In this document: positions 48,147 to 56,076 of the stretch, one piece after another
How the letters are laid out: each line of letters opens with the position of its first letter
Position numbering within the stretch: the first letter of the stretch is position 1
Assembly: GCF_043757465.1 (NCBI RefSeq)
Contig: NZ_JAYVPL010000041.1
Span: 10,472 to 74,471 of the forward strand
DNA length: 64,000 bases
Direction: 5' to 3'
Source of the DNA: Armatimonas sp043757465
Lineage (GTDB): Bacteria > Armatimonadota > Armatimonadia > Armatimonadales > Armatimonadaceae
Notes under the pieces: model-generated
The model's input: the letters and a program-made list of their open reading frames with translations, nothing else
The model's database searches: none
What the model was told of the DNA's origin: nothing
Position numbers and translations under genes: made by a program

Positions 48147-49565
48147 CTAAGGAAGCCTGAAGATCATAATTTGTGGTTCAACTTCCGTCAGGCCCCAGGC
48201 AACCAGACCATCTAGACTCTCTGGTTCAAGCAAGTGAAAGAGAAGCGCCTGTCGGGGCTGATCCGTGGGCACGATCCAACCGCCAATATTGCCTGTGGTC
48301 GGGGCAACCCACTCACCCTCTACTTGCACGAGCTTATGCCCTTGGAACGCAACGCGCCCGACGGATTTCTGTCGCACGACGAAGGCTTGGACGGCTCTTG
48401 TGTAGGGGGTAGCAAGGTTCTTCATCTGAATTCCATGACGTTGCAGCAGGGCAATCACGCTGTCATCATGAACCAGATAGGCTTTGGGAACGGGGCGAGA
48501 CTGTATCGGCTTGAAGCGATCCCAGATGGGGAGCGTGACTTGCTCAAACTCCGTCGGCGCCTTCCGGTGGTCAATCTCGCTCTCGGGGCGGGTTTTCTCC
48601 AGCGGAATGGTCTCGGTGCCGCGCGGGGCCATCTCAAAGCGCACACCCAGCTCGCTCCGGCGGCGCTTGTCGGCGTCTTTGACAAGCTTCTGAATCTTGG
48701 TGCTGTCTTTGGCAGCTTCCTCCAGCACTGCCAGAACGAAGTCATAGGTCACTTTGACACGGGTCTCAAAGGGCAAGAAACTCGCCGCCTCGGAGAGCAC
48801 GGCGAGGCGCCCACGCAGACCTGCGTAGTTCGTAACATAGCGTGGCTCCTCGCCAAAAGTCGCCCAGACGCGCTCGGTGCCGCGCCGCTCGGTGTTGCCG
48901 TAGTCAAAGAGCTTCCAGGCTTTGTCTTTGTCGAGCTTCTTGCGCACGGTTGGCAGGAGTGTGTCTCGGACATAGGTCAGCACGTCGGGGTCGGTGTTGG
49001 GGCTGAGTGGCGGTGAGTAGGTCAGGTGAAACCCGTGACGTGTGCCGTTGGTGGTATGCAGATCCAGAACCAGCGCCGGGTCGTGCTTGAGATAGATATT
49101 CTCCAGAACCCCACGCATCTCCGGCGACTCGGCCTTCATACAGTCTCTGTTTATATCCAGCCCCGCGCCATTGGCCCGCTCGCCGATTACGTCGGGGCCA
49201 TCTTGCGAGCCCCGGTTGCGCTTGCCATCGCCCCATTTCTCGTTGCCATCGCAGTTGTAGATCGGGCAGACAAAGAGCGTGAGTTTCTCCAGAAGCTTAG
49301 GGTGCGTGCTTGGCAAGTCTCGGAGCAGCATCAGCGCCGCTTCTTTGCCCTCGACCTCACCGGCGTGGATATTGGCCTGAACATAAACCTTGAGCTTTCC
49401 CTTGCCGATAGTCACCAAGGGCACTTTTCGGCCCTGGTCGCTGGTCGCCATCCAGATAATCGGGAGCTTGAGCGCTTCGAGAAACGTAATCACATCGTCG
49501 TAGCGGCTCGTTTCCGCATAAGCCGTGCGCTCGGCCCGGGTCTGAGGTTTTGCTTGAAGAGGCAT
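48147..49565 (-). CDS. M14-family zinc carboxypeptidase
   Basis: A 472-residue metallocarboxypeptidase. Zinc ligands are visible as His68 and Glu71 in NIHAGEVEG and His170 in VLDLHTTNG; Arg140 in LDINRD would bind the substrate carboxylate. A signal peptide is not obvious. The C-terminal ~150 residues (LPIWDRFKPIQSRPVPKAYLV) form an extra beta domain seen in bacterial M14 relatives. TACACT ends 7 nt before the ATG with no ribosome site. It is followed immediately by the hydrolase gene. Confidence 0.87.
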   Translation of the reverse strand: MPLQAKPQTRAERTAYAETSRYDDVITFLEALKLPIIWMATSDQGRKVPLVTIGKGKLKVYVQANIHAGEVEGKEAALMLLRDLPSTHPKLLEKLTLFVCPIYNCDGNEKWGDGKRNRGSQDGPDVIGERANGAGLDINRDCMKAESPEMRGVLENIYLKHDPALVLDLHTTNGTRHGFHLTYSPPLSPNTDPDVLTYVRDTLLPTVRKKLDKDKAWKLFDYGNTERRGTERVWATFGEEPRYVTNYAGLRGRLAVLSEAASFLPFETRVKVTYDFVLAVLEEAAKDSTKIQKLVKDADKRRRSELGVRFEMAPRGTETIPLEKTRPESEIDHRKAPTEFEQVTLPIWDRFKPIQSRPVPKAYLVHDDSVIALLQRHGIQMKNLATPYTRAVQAFVVRQKSVGRVAFQGHKLVQVEGEWVAPTTGNIGGWIVPTDQPRQALLFHLLEPESLDGLVAWGLTEVEPQIMIFRLP

Positions 49566-49572
49566 ACCGAAG

Positions 49573-49578
49573 AGTGTA
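49573..49578 (-). promoter_or_regulatory. TACACT -10 box of the M14 peptidase gene
   Basis: Minus-strand TACACT, 7 nt before the ATG at 49565; likely leaderless. Confidence 0.5.
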
Positions 49579-49582
49579 CCCT

Positions 49583-49606
49583 AGCCGCCGATTTCAATCG
49601 GCGGCT
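49583..49606 (-). terminator. Palindrome between dnaN and the M14 gene
   Basis: AGCCGCCGATT and AATCGGCGGCT form an 11-bp perfect stem with a 2-nt gap, 10 bp after the dnaN stop. There is no T-run on the minus strand, so it is a weak terminator or an mRNA end-stabiliser. Confidence 0.4.
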
Positions 49607-49615
49607 ATTTGGCGA

Positions 49616-50776
49616 TTAGATCACCTGCATGGGCATCAGGACGCACAGATAATCCGCCGCGTTATCGCCGATGGGGCGTAAGATTCCGGGGCGCAGGGGC
49701 TCGGTGAGCTCTAGGACAACCCCCTCTGTCTCGATAGCCGCCAGTACATCGCCTAGATACTTGGCATTGAACGCGATCTGAATATCGTCGCCTTCACGGG
49801 CCACTTCGATCTCATCGCGTGCCGAGCCAATCGTGCCCGACTCGGCGGACATGGCGAGCTGTGCGCCCTCGGTCTCTAAGACAATCCGGTTGGCATTCTC
49901 ACGGGCAACAATGGCGACACGCTTGACAGCTTTTTGGAACTCGGCGGTCTCTAAAGTCAGCTTGCGGTCGTGGCCGCTGGGGATGACGCGCTCGTAGTTG
50001 GGGAACTGGCCCTCGATCAGTCGAGTGATCAGGGTTGTGGTTGCTACCGTCTCGCCGTTGGAGTTTTTCTTATTCACTTCAAAGCGTGCCTGCCCCTGTG
50101 CCAACGCAATCACCACTTCGTCATCGTCGCCTGCCAGACGGCTGATCTCGTTCATGGCGCGTGCGGGAAGCACCGCCTGGCCCTGGCCCTCACCTGCCGA
50201 CGCGACGCCACCGCGCACGGCGAGTCGGTGGGTGTCGGTGGCGACCATCTTGATCTGCTTGCCGTTAAAGATAAACAAGACTCCCGTCAGGATCACGCGG
50301 GTTTCATCGGTGGAGACCGCGAACGCCACTTGCTTGATCATCGCTTTGAGCGTGGTTGCGTCCATGGTGATGGTTGCCGTTGGCTCCACATCGGGCAGTG
50401 CGGGGAACTCCTCGGCGGGCAAGCCGAGCAGGCTGTAGTCCGAGCGCCCACAGCGGAGCTGGGTTTTATTGCCGCCGTCGGGGCGATCCAGAATCACATC
50501 GGCTTCGGGGAGCGCCCCCAGAATCTCGGTGAAGTAGCGCGAGGGAACCGTAAAGCCACCCGCCTCCTCCATGTCGCCCAGGCTCGCCTGAATTCTGGCG
50601 GTCAGCGAGCACTCCACCCACATTTCCAGATCCGTGGCCGTGAGCTTCAGGTTCGACCCGCCTTGCGGCGTGACAAGAATATGCGAGAGAATCGGTAGGG
50701 TCGAGCGCCCTGAAACGGCGCGTCCGACAGTCTGTACTGCCTCATAGAGATCTTTTCGTGCGGTAATGGCTTGCAT
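49616..50776 (-). CDS. dnaN: DNA polymerase III beta subunit (sliding clamp)
   Basis: A 386-residue beta clamp with three repeated domains. Typical segments: AVSGRSTLPILSHILV (domain 1), EFPALPDVEPTATITMDA, AVSTDETRVILTGVLFIF (domain 2), and the C-terminal DNAADYLCVLMPMQV, matching the family ending Y-x-V-MP-x-R/Q. The start at 50776 has AAAGGG 10 nt upstream. It lies 14 bp after a putative anti-sigma gene and is not next to dnaA, gyrB or recF here. It may be partly driven from the ECF sigma operon. Confidence 0.95.
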   Translation of the reverse strand: MQAITARKDLYEAVQTVGRAVSGRSTLPILSHILVTPQGGSNLKLTATDLEMWVECSLTARIQASLGDMEEAGGFTVPSRYFTEILGALPEADVILDRPDGGNKTQLRCGRSDYSLLGLPAEEFPALPDVEPTATITMDATTLKAMIKQVAFAVSTDETRVILTGVLFIFNGKQIKMVATDTHRLAVRGGVASAGEGQGQAVLPARAMNEISRLAGDDDEVVIALAQGQARFEVNKKNSNGETVATTTLITRLIEGQFPNYERVIPSGHDRKLTLETAEFQKAVKRVAIVARENANRIVLETEGAQLAMSAESGTIGSARDEIEVAREGDDIQIAFNAKYLGDVLAAIETEGVVLELTEPLRPGILRPIGDNAADYLCVLMPMQVI

Positions 50777-50790
50777 TGTGTTTTTGCCCT

Positions 50791-51090
50791 TTAGAGTTTG
50801 ATGGGCAGCGTAAATTGCCCGGCTTCTTGGTTTTTTGTTTCGGTGTCTTCGCTATGAAGATGAGGGTTGTCGGTGTAGAGCGCGCGAAGCGCTCGTGCTC
50901 GGAAAGCGTCCGACGCCACGACTTCTCCGGCATCGCTGCGGAGTCGCGCGCGCGTGATTTTGAGGGTTTGCACCTCCCAGGCCAGTGCAGGGGAGCGCAG
51001 AATTGCCTCCTCCACACGGCGCCTCGCCTCGGTCGGCAGGTCGTTGTCTACGTACGGGCCGAGCAACTCACGGATCGTTTCGTCGTTCAT
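50791..51090 (-). CDS. Putative anti-sigma factor, short and without zinc ligands
   Basis: A 99-residue soluble protein just downstream of the ECF sigma gene. The helical pattern of its first ~60 residues (LLGPYVDNDLPTEARRRVEEAI) recalls the anti-sigma domain, in which a Glu/Asp-rich helix precedes a regulator segment. The zinc His-x3-Cys-x2-Cys motif is absent and there is no membrane helix, so it would be a minimal cytoplasmic anti-sigma protein. Assignment is by position and pattern only. GGTGA precedes the ATG. 14 bp upstream of dnaN. Confidence 0.55.
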   Translation of the reverse strand: MNDETIRELLGPYVDNDLPTEARRRVEEAILRSPALAWEVQTLKITRARLRSDAGEVVASDAFRARALRALYTDNPHLHSEDTETKNQEAGQFTLPIKL

Positions 51091-51151
51091 TCACCATAGA
51101 AGACGTAGTGGATAGACAAAAAGCGTCGCGGATTAGGAGATTATTTTCTAC

Positions 51152-51697
51152 TCATCCGACCAGCGCATCACGGAGCGTACGGCGGGCACGGTAGAGCAGA
51201 GATTTCGTGGCGGCGACGGAGCGACCCAGCACCTCGGCGGCCTCGGCGTGGGGGATGTCCTCTAGATCACAGAGTGTCAACACGAGCTTATACTCCTCAG
51301 AGAGCGCTTCAAGTGCGTCTAGGAGTGCCTTGCGCTCCGCCCGACGAATGGCCTCGTCCTCGGTGCGTGCAAAGCTCACCAGAGCCTCGCCCAGTGGGGT
51401 GTCCAGCGAGAAGGTGGGGAGGCGGAGCTGGCGGCGCTTGTCTGCGGCGATGGAGCGAATAATAGCAAAGAGCCAGGGGCCGAAGCGCCGGGTGTGCCCC
51501 CCTGTGAGCTGGCGCGCATTTCGAAACGCCCGCACAAACGCCTCCTGCGCCACCTCTTCGGCATCCTCACGCGTCTCCGTGAGCCGCATTGCCAGCCCGA
51601 GCGCCCGGTCCGCGTACAGCTCAAAAAGCGTCTCCATCGCGCGGGCATCGCCTTGCCGGAAGCGTTCTACCAGCCGCGCCTCAAAAACATCATGCAC
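51152..51697 (-). CDS. ECF-family RNA polymerase sigma factor
   Basis: A 181-residue sigma factor. Region 2 is LFELYADRALGLAMRLTETREDAEEVAQEAFVRAFRNARQ (parts: AEEVAQEAFVRAF is the polymerase- and -10-binding helix); region 4 is LSEEYKLVLTLCDLEDIPHAEAAEVLGRSVAATKSLLYRARRTLRDAL, with the DNA-recognition helix VAATKSLLYRARRTL. Start taken as the GTG at 51697, 6 nt after TACAAT, not an upstream in-frame ATG that lies inside gmk. The likely anti-sigma gene follows after 61 bp. Divergent from gmk with only 31 bp between start codons. Confidence 0.9.
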   Translation of the reverse strand: MHDVFEARLVERFRQGDARAMETLFELYADRALGLAMRLTETREDAEEVAQEAFVRAFRNARQLTGGHTRRFGPWLFAIIRSIAADKRRQLRLPTFSLDTPLGEALVSFARTEDEAIRRAERKALLDALEALSEEYKLVLTLCDLEDIPHAEAAEVLGRSVAATKSLLYRARRTLRDALVG

Positions 51698-51703
51698 GCC
51701 CCT

Positions 51704-51709
51704 ATTGTA
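51704..51709 (-). promoter_or_regulatory. TACAAT -10 box of the sigma-factor gene
   Basis: Minus-strand TACAAT, 6 nt before the GTG at 51697; leaderless GTG start. Confidence 0.55.
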
Positions 51710-51717
51710 TCGTCCGG

Positions 51718-51723
51718 TAGAAT
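51718..51723 (+). promoter_or_regulatory. TAGAAT -10 box of gmk
   Basis: TAGAAT, 5 nt before the GTG at 51729. The divergent sigma-factor -10 is only 8 bp away, so neither promoter has room for a normal -35 outside the other gene. Confidence 0.5.
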
Positions 51724-51728
51724 AGGTT

Positions 51729-52310
51729 GTGCGAAAAGGTAACTTATTTGTGGTCTCCGGGCCGTCGGGAGTGGGCAAAGACACGGTTCTTGCCGCACTT
51801 CTTGAACACCAGCCCGATGTTAAAGTGTGTGTGACTGCGACAACGCGAGCGATGCGCCCCGGCGAGTCTCAGGGCAAGCCGTACCAGTTTCTCTCGGTCA
51901 CCGAGTTTGAGAGCCTGGTGAACGATGACGCGTTTTTGGAGTACGCTCATGTCAATGGGGGCAATCTCTACGGCACGCCCCGTGCTTGGGTGGAAGAGAA
52001 CCGGGCGACGGGAAGTGACGTGATCCTCAAGATAGATGTCCAGGGAGGGATTGCCGTTCGGAAGAAAGCCTCGGATGCCATTCTCATCTTTTTGGAGCCG
52101 CCGTCGCTGGCTGAGCTTGAACGTCGCCTACGTGCACGAAGCACAGAGAGCGAAGATCAGATCAAGATCCGCCTACTGGACGCCCGAAACGAGCTGGCGC
52201 AGAAGCCGCACTACAACTACGCCGTGGTCAATGATTCTCTTGAGAGCGCTGTAGATCACCTTCGCGGGATTATTCTCGCCGAACGGTGCCGGGTGCCAGT
52301 GCGGGGGTGA
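51729..52310 (+). CDS. gmk: Guanylate kinase
   Basis: A 193-residue enzyme that converts GMP to GDP. P-loop SGPSGVGKDT, GMP-binding ATTRAMRPGES, then FLEYAHVNGGNLYGTPRAWVEE and LKIDVQGGIAVRKK, all conserved in Gmk. The start is a GTG (protein begins MRKGNLFVVSG), placed 5 nt after a TAGAAT box. Usual length for the family. Divergent from the sigma-factor gene; followed by two small genes on the same strand. Confidence 0.95.
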   Translation: MRKGNLFVVSGPSGVGKDTVLAALLEHQPDVKVCVTATTRAMRPGESQGKPYQFLSVTEFESLVNDDAFLEYAHVNGGNLYGTPRAWVEENRATGSDVILKIDVQGGIAVRKKASDAILIFLEPPSLAELERRLRARSTESEDQIKIRLLDARNELAQKPHYNYAVVNDSLESAVDHLRGIILAERCRVPVRG

Positions 52311-52318
52311 TTTTACGG

Positions 52319-52324
52319 TACACT
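52319..52324 (+). promoter_or_regulatory. TACACT -10 box of the 82-residue protein gene
   Basis: TACACT, 5 nt before the ATG at 52330, directly after the gmk stop; leaderless candidate. Confidence 0.45.
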
Positions 52325-52329
52325 GGCTC

Positions 52330-52578
52330 ATGCCTAAGTTTCGGATTTGCTATCACACCACGGGCGGGAGCTTCCGCCGCGAGCTGGAGGCCGCCGATGC
52401 GGCTGCCGCGGAGGTGGCGGCCTGGGCGACTCTTGCCCAGGATCCATTGCGCTATGAGAGTGAAAAGACCGCGATTCTGATTCGCCCTGCCTACGTCGCC
52501 GCAATCTCTGTGGAAAGCAAACCCATCGTGGAGCCCGACGGACGTAAAACGGGCTTGTTGGGCACTCGGATGGTTTGA
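52330..52578 (+). CDS. Small hypothetical protein
   Basis: An 82-residue protein of unknown family: KFRICYHTTGGSFRRELEAADAA is the start (here MPKFRICYHTTGG), followed by an Ala-rich helix (AAAAEVAAWATLAQD) and IRPAYVAAISVESKP. It looks like a small mixed alpha/beta protein. TACACT precedes the ATG. Between gmk and an esterase gene, 20 bp from each. Confidence 0.55.
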   Translation: MPKFRICYHTTGGSFRRELEAADAAAAEVAAWATLAQDPLRYESEKTAILIRPAYVAAISVESKPIVEPDGRKTGLLGTRMV

Positions 52579-52597
52579 GAGACACGCAAGCATTCCT

Positions 52598-53383
52598 ATG
52601 CAAGACCTGCCTGCCCGCCACACCCGCACGGGGCTCTTTCGGCTTCATGCCGACTTCGCCTCGCAAGTGCTAAAGCCGCGCCGGACGGTGCTGGTCTACT
52701 TGCCGCCTGGCTACTACGAAAATCCGGAGCGGCGCTACCCGGTGCTCTACCTCCAAGATGGGCAGAATCTTTTCGATGGCGCGACTTCTTTCATCCACGG
52801 TCAGGAATGGCGCGTGGACGAAACAGCCGAACGCCTGATTGTAGCCGGCAAGATCGAGCCACTGATCATTGTGGGGATCTACAATACTGGCGCGACGCGG
52901 CTTGAAGAGTACACTCCGACACGCGATAAACGCGGACGTGGCGGTAAGGGCGACCTCTATAGCAAGCTCCTCACCGACGAGCTCAAGCCCTTTATTGATC
53001 GCACCTACCGAACAAAGACGGATGCGGCAAACACCGCGCTCGGGGGCTCGTCGCTGGGGGGCCTCATCTCGCTCTGGGTGGGGCTCAAGCGCTCAGATAC
53101 CTTTGGGAAACTCGCTATTCTCTCGCCCTCGGTGTGGTGGGATGAGAAGGCAATTCTAAAAGCAATTACCAAGAAGCTTGTCTTAAAGCTCTGGGTGGAC
53201 ATTGGTACCTCCGAGGGCGACAGTGCGCTTCCCGACACGCGGCTCCTGCGCGACGCGCTGAAGGAAAAAGGCTGGAAAGAGGGGAGCGAGCTTTCCTACC
53301 AGGAGTTCGAAGGAGCCCAGCACAATGAATCGTCCTGGGCCGCGCGCTTCGATAGAGTGCTTCTGTTTCTCTTCCCACGCTAA
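52598..53383 (+). CDS. Putative esterase (esterase D / enterochelin-esterase-like)
   Basis: A 261-residue alpha/beta-hydrolase. RTVLVYLPPGYYENPERRYPVLYLQDGQNLFDGAT matches the start of putative esterase (PF00756) proteins; the nucleophile elbow is ALGGSSLGGLISL; WVDIGTSEGDSALPDTRLL and the final EFEGAQHNESSWAARF supply Asp and His. No signal peptide. Substrate unknown. No ribosome site is strong before the ATG at 52598. Confidence 0.83.
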   Translation: MQDLPARHTRTGLFRLHADFASQVLKPRRTVLVYLPPGYYENPERRYPVLYLQDGQNLFDGATSFIHGQEWRVDETAERLIVAGKIEPLIIVGIYNTGATRLEEYTPTRDKRGRGGKGDLYSKLLTDELKPFIDRTYRTKTDAANTALGGSSLGGLISLWVGLKRSDTFGKLAILSPSVWWDEKAILKAITKKLVLKLWVDIGTSEGDSALPDTRLLRDALKEKGWKEGSELSYQEFEGAQHNESSWAARFDRVLLFLFPR

Positions 53384-53409
53384 TCGCCGATTTATTTAGC
53401 GGTTTTCTT
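53378..53409 (+). terminator. Terminator candidate after the esterase gene
   Basis: CGCTAA (53378-53383, containing the TAA stop) pairs with TTAGCG (53396-53401), followed by GTTTTCTT. The hairpin overlaps the end of the convergent RnfD-like gene. Confidence 0.5.
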
Positions 53410-54249
53410 AGCCCGGCGCGCTTTATAGATCTCGATGAGGTTCGCGGCAGGGCCCATGAGAGTGAGTGCGAAGTAGGGAGCGTGGCTGGCGATATGGATA
53501 TTCCAGTCCTTGCCCCACTGCCGTAGCACAAACTCAGCTGCCGCCACCAGAAACGCCACCAGCATCTGGCCCTTTTTTGAGTGCACCGTGGTCTTGGGAT
53601 CGGTGATCATGAAGAACACAAAGAGCTGGTACATGGCGCTGGTCAGTGGAGCGAACTCATAACGCAGAGCGGGGCCGAACGCCATGTCGCTGTGGAGCGC
53701 GGCACGAAGCACGGCAAAGAGCGCAAAGCAGAGCATGTACGTAAAACAGATATGGAAACGCTTGAGCCGATAGATAATCACCGAGCCGAGGATCCAGATC
53801 ACGATTGCCGCCAGAGCATGGTTGCCAAACTGGAAGCCCAAGGTGTACATAGACTCCGGCGCGAGCAACAAGAGAAGTACGATTGCCAGATTCGACGGGT
53901 TCCAGAGGTGGCGTCCATCTACGCGGATCACGTATTTACTGATGATCGAGAGGGTGGGAGCGACGATAAAGGGCCACCATTCGGTCGAACGCACTAAGAT
54001 TCCGCAGGAGATGCCCGAGACATAGGCGCTTGCCAGGTGCGGCATTTTTTTGAGGGTGAGATAGCCGAAAAGGGCTTCGGTGACAATACTGACAATAATG
54101 CAGAGCGCGGTTTTTCGCCAGTCGGCGAGCATGCCCGTGGAGAAGTGTCCCAGGAGCAAGATGCAACTGATCAAGATGGGGGCGACATACTTGCTGTCTA
54201 TTTGCAAGCCAAGACGGTTAGGAGAATCGTAGGCAATAGCGGGTGTCAT
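53392..54249 (-). CDS. RnfD/NqrB-like membrane protein
   Basis: A 285-residue membrane protein with about eight helices. It resembles the RnfD/NqrB family: VIRVDGRHLWNPSNLAIVLLLLLAP is a typical loop between helices, and FVFFMITDPKTTVHS is where the FMN-linked Thr lies in RnfD/NqrB (D-P-K-T-T), although the covalent-flavin S(T)GAT motif is not clear. No other Rnf subunits are adjacent. It follows the CRTAC1 gene by 3 bp, a pairing I have seen in related lineages; function unknown. Confidence 0.7.
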   Translation of the reverse strand: MTPAIAYDSPNRLGLQIDSKYVAPILISCILLLGHFSTGMLADWRKTALCIIVSIVTEALFGYLTLKKMPHLASAYVSGISCGILVRSTEWWPFIVAPTLSIISKYVIRVDGRHLWNPSNLAIVLLLLLAPESMYTLGFQFGNHALAAIVIWILGSVIIYRLKRFHICFTYMLCFALFAVLRAALHSDMAFGPALRYEFAPLTSAMYQLFVFFMITDPKTTVHSKKGQMLVAFLVAAAEFVLRQWGKDWNIHIASHAPYFALTLMGPAANLIEIYKARRAKKTAK

Positions 54250-54252
54250 TGC

Positions 54253-56064
54253 TTAAGGAGTGCTTTCTTTAACGGTAAGAATTTGGTTCGCTTTCGGTGC
54301 GGGGATCGTCGTTATTTTACCGCCTGGCCAGCGGATTTCCACTTTCTCGATCACGGAGCCCGTGCCGAGGCCAAAATGAAGACGTCTATCGTTCTGTGCG
54401 CAGAAGCCGACACCGCCCGTGACAACCTGGCGCTGCTTCATGCCCTTCCAGAAGAGAGTTATCTCGGCACCGATAGGGCTGGTCTTACTTTCCAGAGAGA
54501 CCGTTAGCCAGTGGTTCTTGGGATCCGCCTGATTTTTGTAGACCAGTAGCGGGCCGCGCTGATTTGCCACGAGAATGTCTAGGGTGCCATTATTATCGAG
54601 ATCCGCAAGCGCCACCGCACGGCCATCGAAGAGATCGGTCGCACCCACGGCCTGCGCCACTTCCGTAAAACGCCCTGCGCCATCATTGAGCCAGACACGC
54701 TTCTGCTGGTACCCCGAGAGGCTGCGGCCTTTCATCGGGGGCCAGTTCGTCACATCCTTGAGAATCTCAGCCGTTGCCGGTGTGATAATAGAGTAGTCGT
54801 ACCAGTAGCTCTTGTCTTTATCTGCGGAGATATAGCCATTGGTCAGATAGAGATCCTGGAAGCCATCGTTGTTCAGATCGCCGAACTGTGCCCCAAAGCT
54901 CCAGCCGCCTTTTTCGACACCCACTGCCTCCGCCAAGTTCTCGTACTCTAAGCTCTTTCCGGTGCCTTCTTTGGGAACCCAGAGGTTGTTGCCCTGCATT
55001 ACCTGGCCATCTTCCCAGATATTGGAGATATAGACCGAGAGGCGGCCATCGTTGTAGATATCCCCGAATGCGGCGTTCATTCCGCTCTTGGACTGCTTTC
55101 GGATCCCTGCTTCCTCGCCGATCTGCGTGAAGCTTTTTCCGTTATTGTTGCGCCATAGCTCCGGCTTGCCATAGTCCGACGCCAGAAAGAGATCGGGGTA
55201 GCCGGTGCCACGCAGATCGGCGGCGATAGCGGCCAGTAGCCAGGAGCGGTTGGTCATCCCAACTTCTTGGGTGGTGTCGCGGAACGTGAAGTTACCTTCG
55301 TTATGCAGTAAGTGCTTGGTCGCGCCATTAGAGGCGAAGTTAAGAGCATCGGGCATGATCTTGGTGGTCTTGAGGTGCCAAAGATCGTGCTGCTCGTCGA
55401 AGTAGCCGCAGAGCAGAATATCGAGCTTGCCGTCGCGGTCGTAGTCGAGCAGCGTCGCCGTGTTGGCGTTCATCCACTGAGGCAGATTGGCTGTCTCCGT
55501 GACGCGGGTGAAGCTCTTGCCCACGTTGTTTTTGAAGAGCTCGGCGCGGCCCCACTTGTAGACCAGAAGATCCTCCCAGCCATCACCGTCGAAGTCTCCC
55601 CAGAGAGCGCCCTGGCTAGTTCCGGTATCGTCTTTATTGAGATCCGCAACACCGAGTCTTTCCGCAACCTCCTCGAAGGTGCCGTCGCCTTTGTTATGGT
55701 AGAGTGCGTTCTTACTGTTCTCACCCGAACGCGTGACATAGAAGTCGGGCCAGCCGTCTTTGTTGTAGTCGGCCACAGCGACGCCCGCGCCCATATCGGC
55801 GATACGCGGTAGGATCGGCTCCAGCTTTGGATCGAGTGTGGGCGACGTGTGGGTGAAGTCAACTCCCAGTGCCTTGGCGCTCTGCGTGAGAGCGAAGCCG
55901 TAGCGCGAGAGGGAATCCGAGGCGGCCAGGGCTTGCAGCCCTCCCGCTGTGTTTAGCGTGGGAGGCGAGACATTTTTCTGATTTCGCCACCAGGACCAGC
56001 CCAGCAGCCCGATGAAAGCGAGAAGTGCCACCGTTTTGGGGGCTCCGGCGTTGTTCTGTTCCAT
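54253..56064 (-). CDS. CRTAC1-family protein (FG-GAP repeats, ASPIC/UnbV)
   Basis: A 603-residue surface-type protein: N-terminal membrane anchor (VALLAFIGLLGWSWW), then FG-GAP/VCBS beta-propeller repeats with Ca-binding loops (DYNKDGWPDFYVTR, DFDGDGWEDLLVYK, DLNNDGFQDLYLTN, DLDNNGTLDILVAN), and a C-terminal ASPIC/UnbV domain (VEIRWPGGKITTIPAP). TAGAAT lies 6 nt before the ATG and its first three bases are the stop codon of the upstream aldolase gene. Followed by the RnfD-like gene. Role unknown; probably binding or adhesion outside the cell. Confidence 0.92.
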   Translation of the reverse strand: MEQNNAGAPKTVALLAFIGLLGWSWWRNQKNVSPPTLNTAGGLQALAASDSLSRYGFALTQSAKALGVDFTHTSPTLDPKLEPILPRIADMGAGVAVADYNKDGWPDFYVTRSGENSKNALYHNKGDGTFEEVAERLGVADLNKDDTGTSQGALWGDFDGDGWEDLLVYKWGRAELFKNNVGKSFTRVTETANLPQWMNANTATLLDYDRDGKLDILLCGYFDEQHDLWHLKTTKIMPDALNFASNGATKHLLHNEGNFTFRDTTQEVGMTNRSWLLAAIAADLRGTGYPDLFLASDYGKPELWRNNNGKSFTQIGEEAGIRKQSKSGMNAAFGDIYNDGRLSVYISNIWEDGQVMQGNNLWVPKEGTGKSLEYENLAEAVGVEKGGWSFGAQFGDLNNDGFQDLYLTNGYISADKDKSYWYDYSIITPATAEILKDVTNWPPMKGRSLSGYQQKRVWLNDGAGRFTEVAQAVGATDLFDGRAVALADLDNNGTLDILVANQRGPLLVYKNQADPKNHWLTVSLESKTSPIGAEITLFWKGMKQRQVVTGGVGFCAQNDRRLHFGLGTGSVIEKVEIRWPGGKITTIPAPKANQILTVKESTP

Positions 56065-56070
56065 AGTGTT

Positions 56071-56076
56071 ATTCTA
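56071..56076 (-). promoter_or_regulatory. TAGAAT -10 box built on the aldolase stop codon
   Basis: Minus-strand TAGAAT, 6 nt before the ATG at 56064. The TAG at 56076-56074 is also the stop of the upstream gene. Confidence 0.55.

Noticed and set aside
49970..50698. 242-codon open frame antisense to dnaN
   Set aside because: Shadow of dnaN; no recognisable domain.
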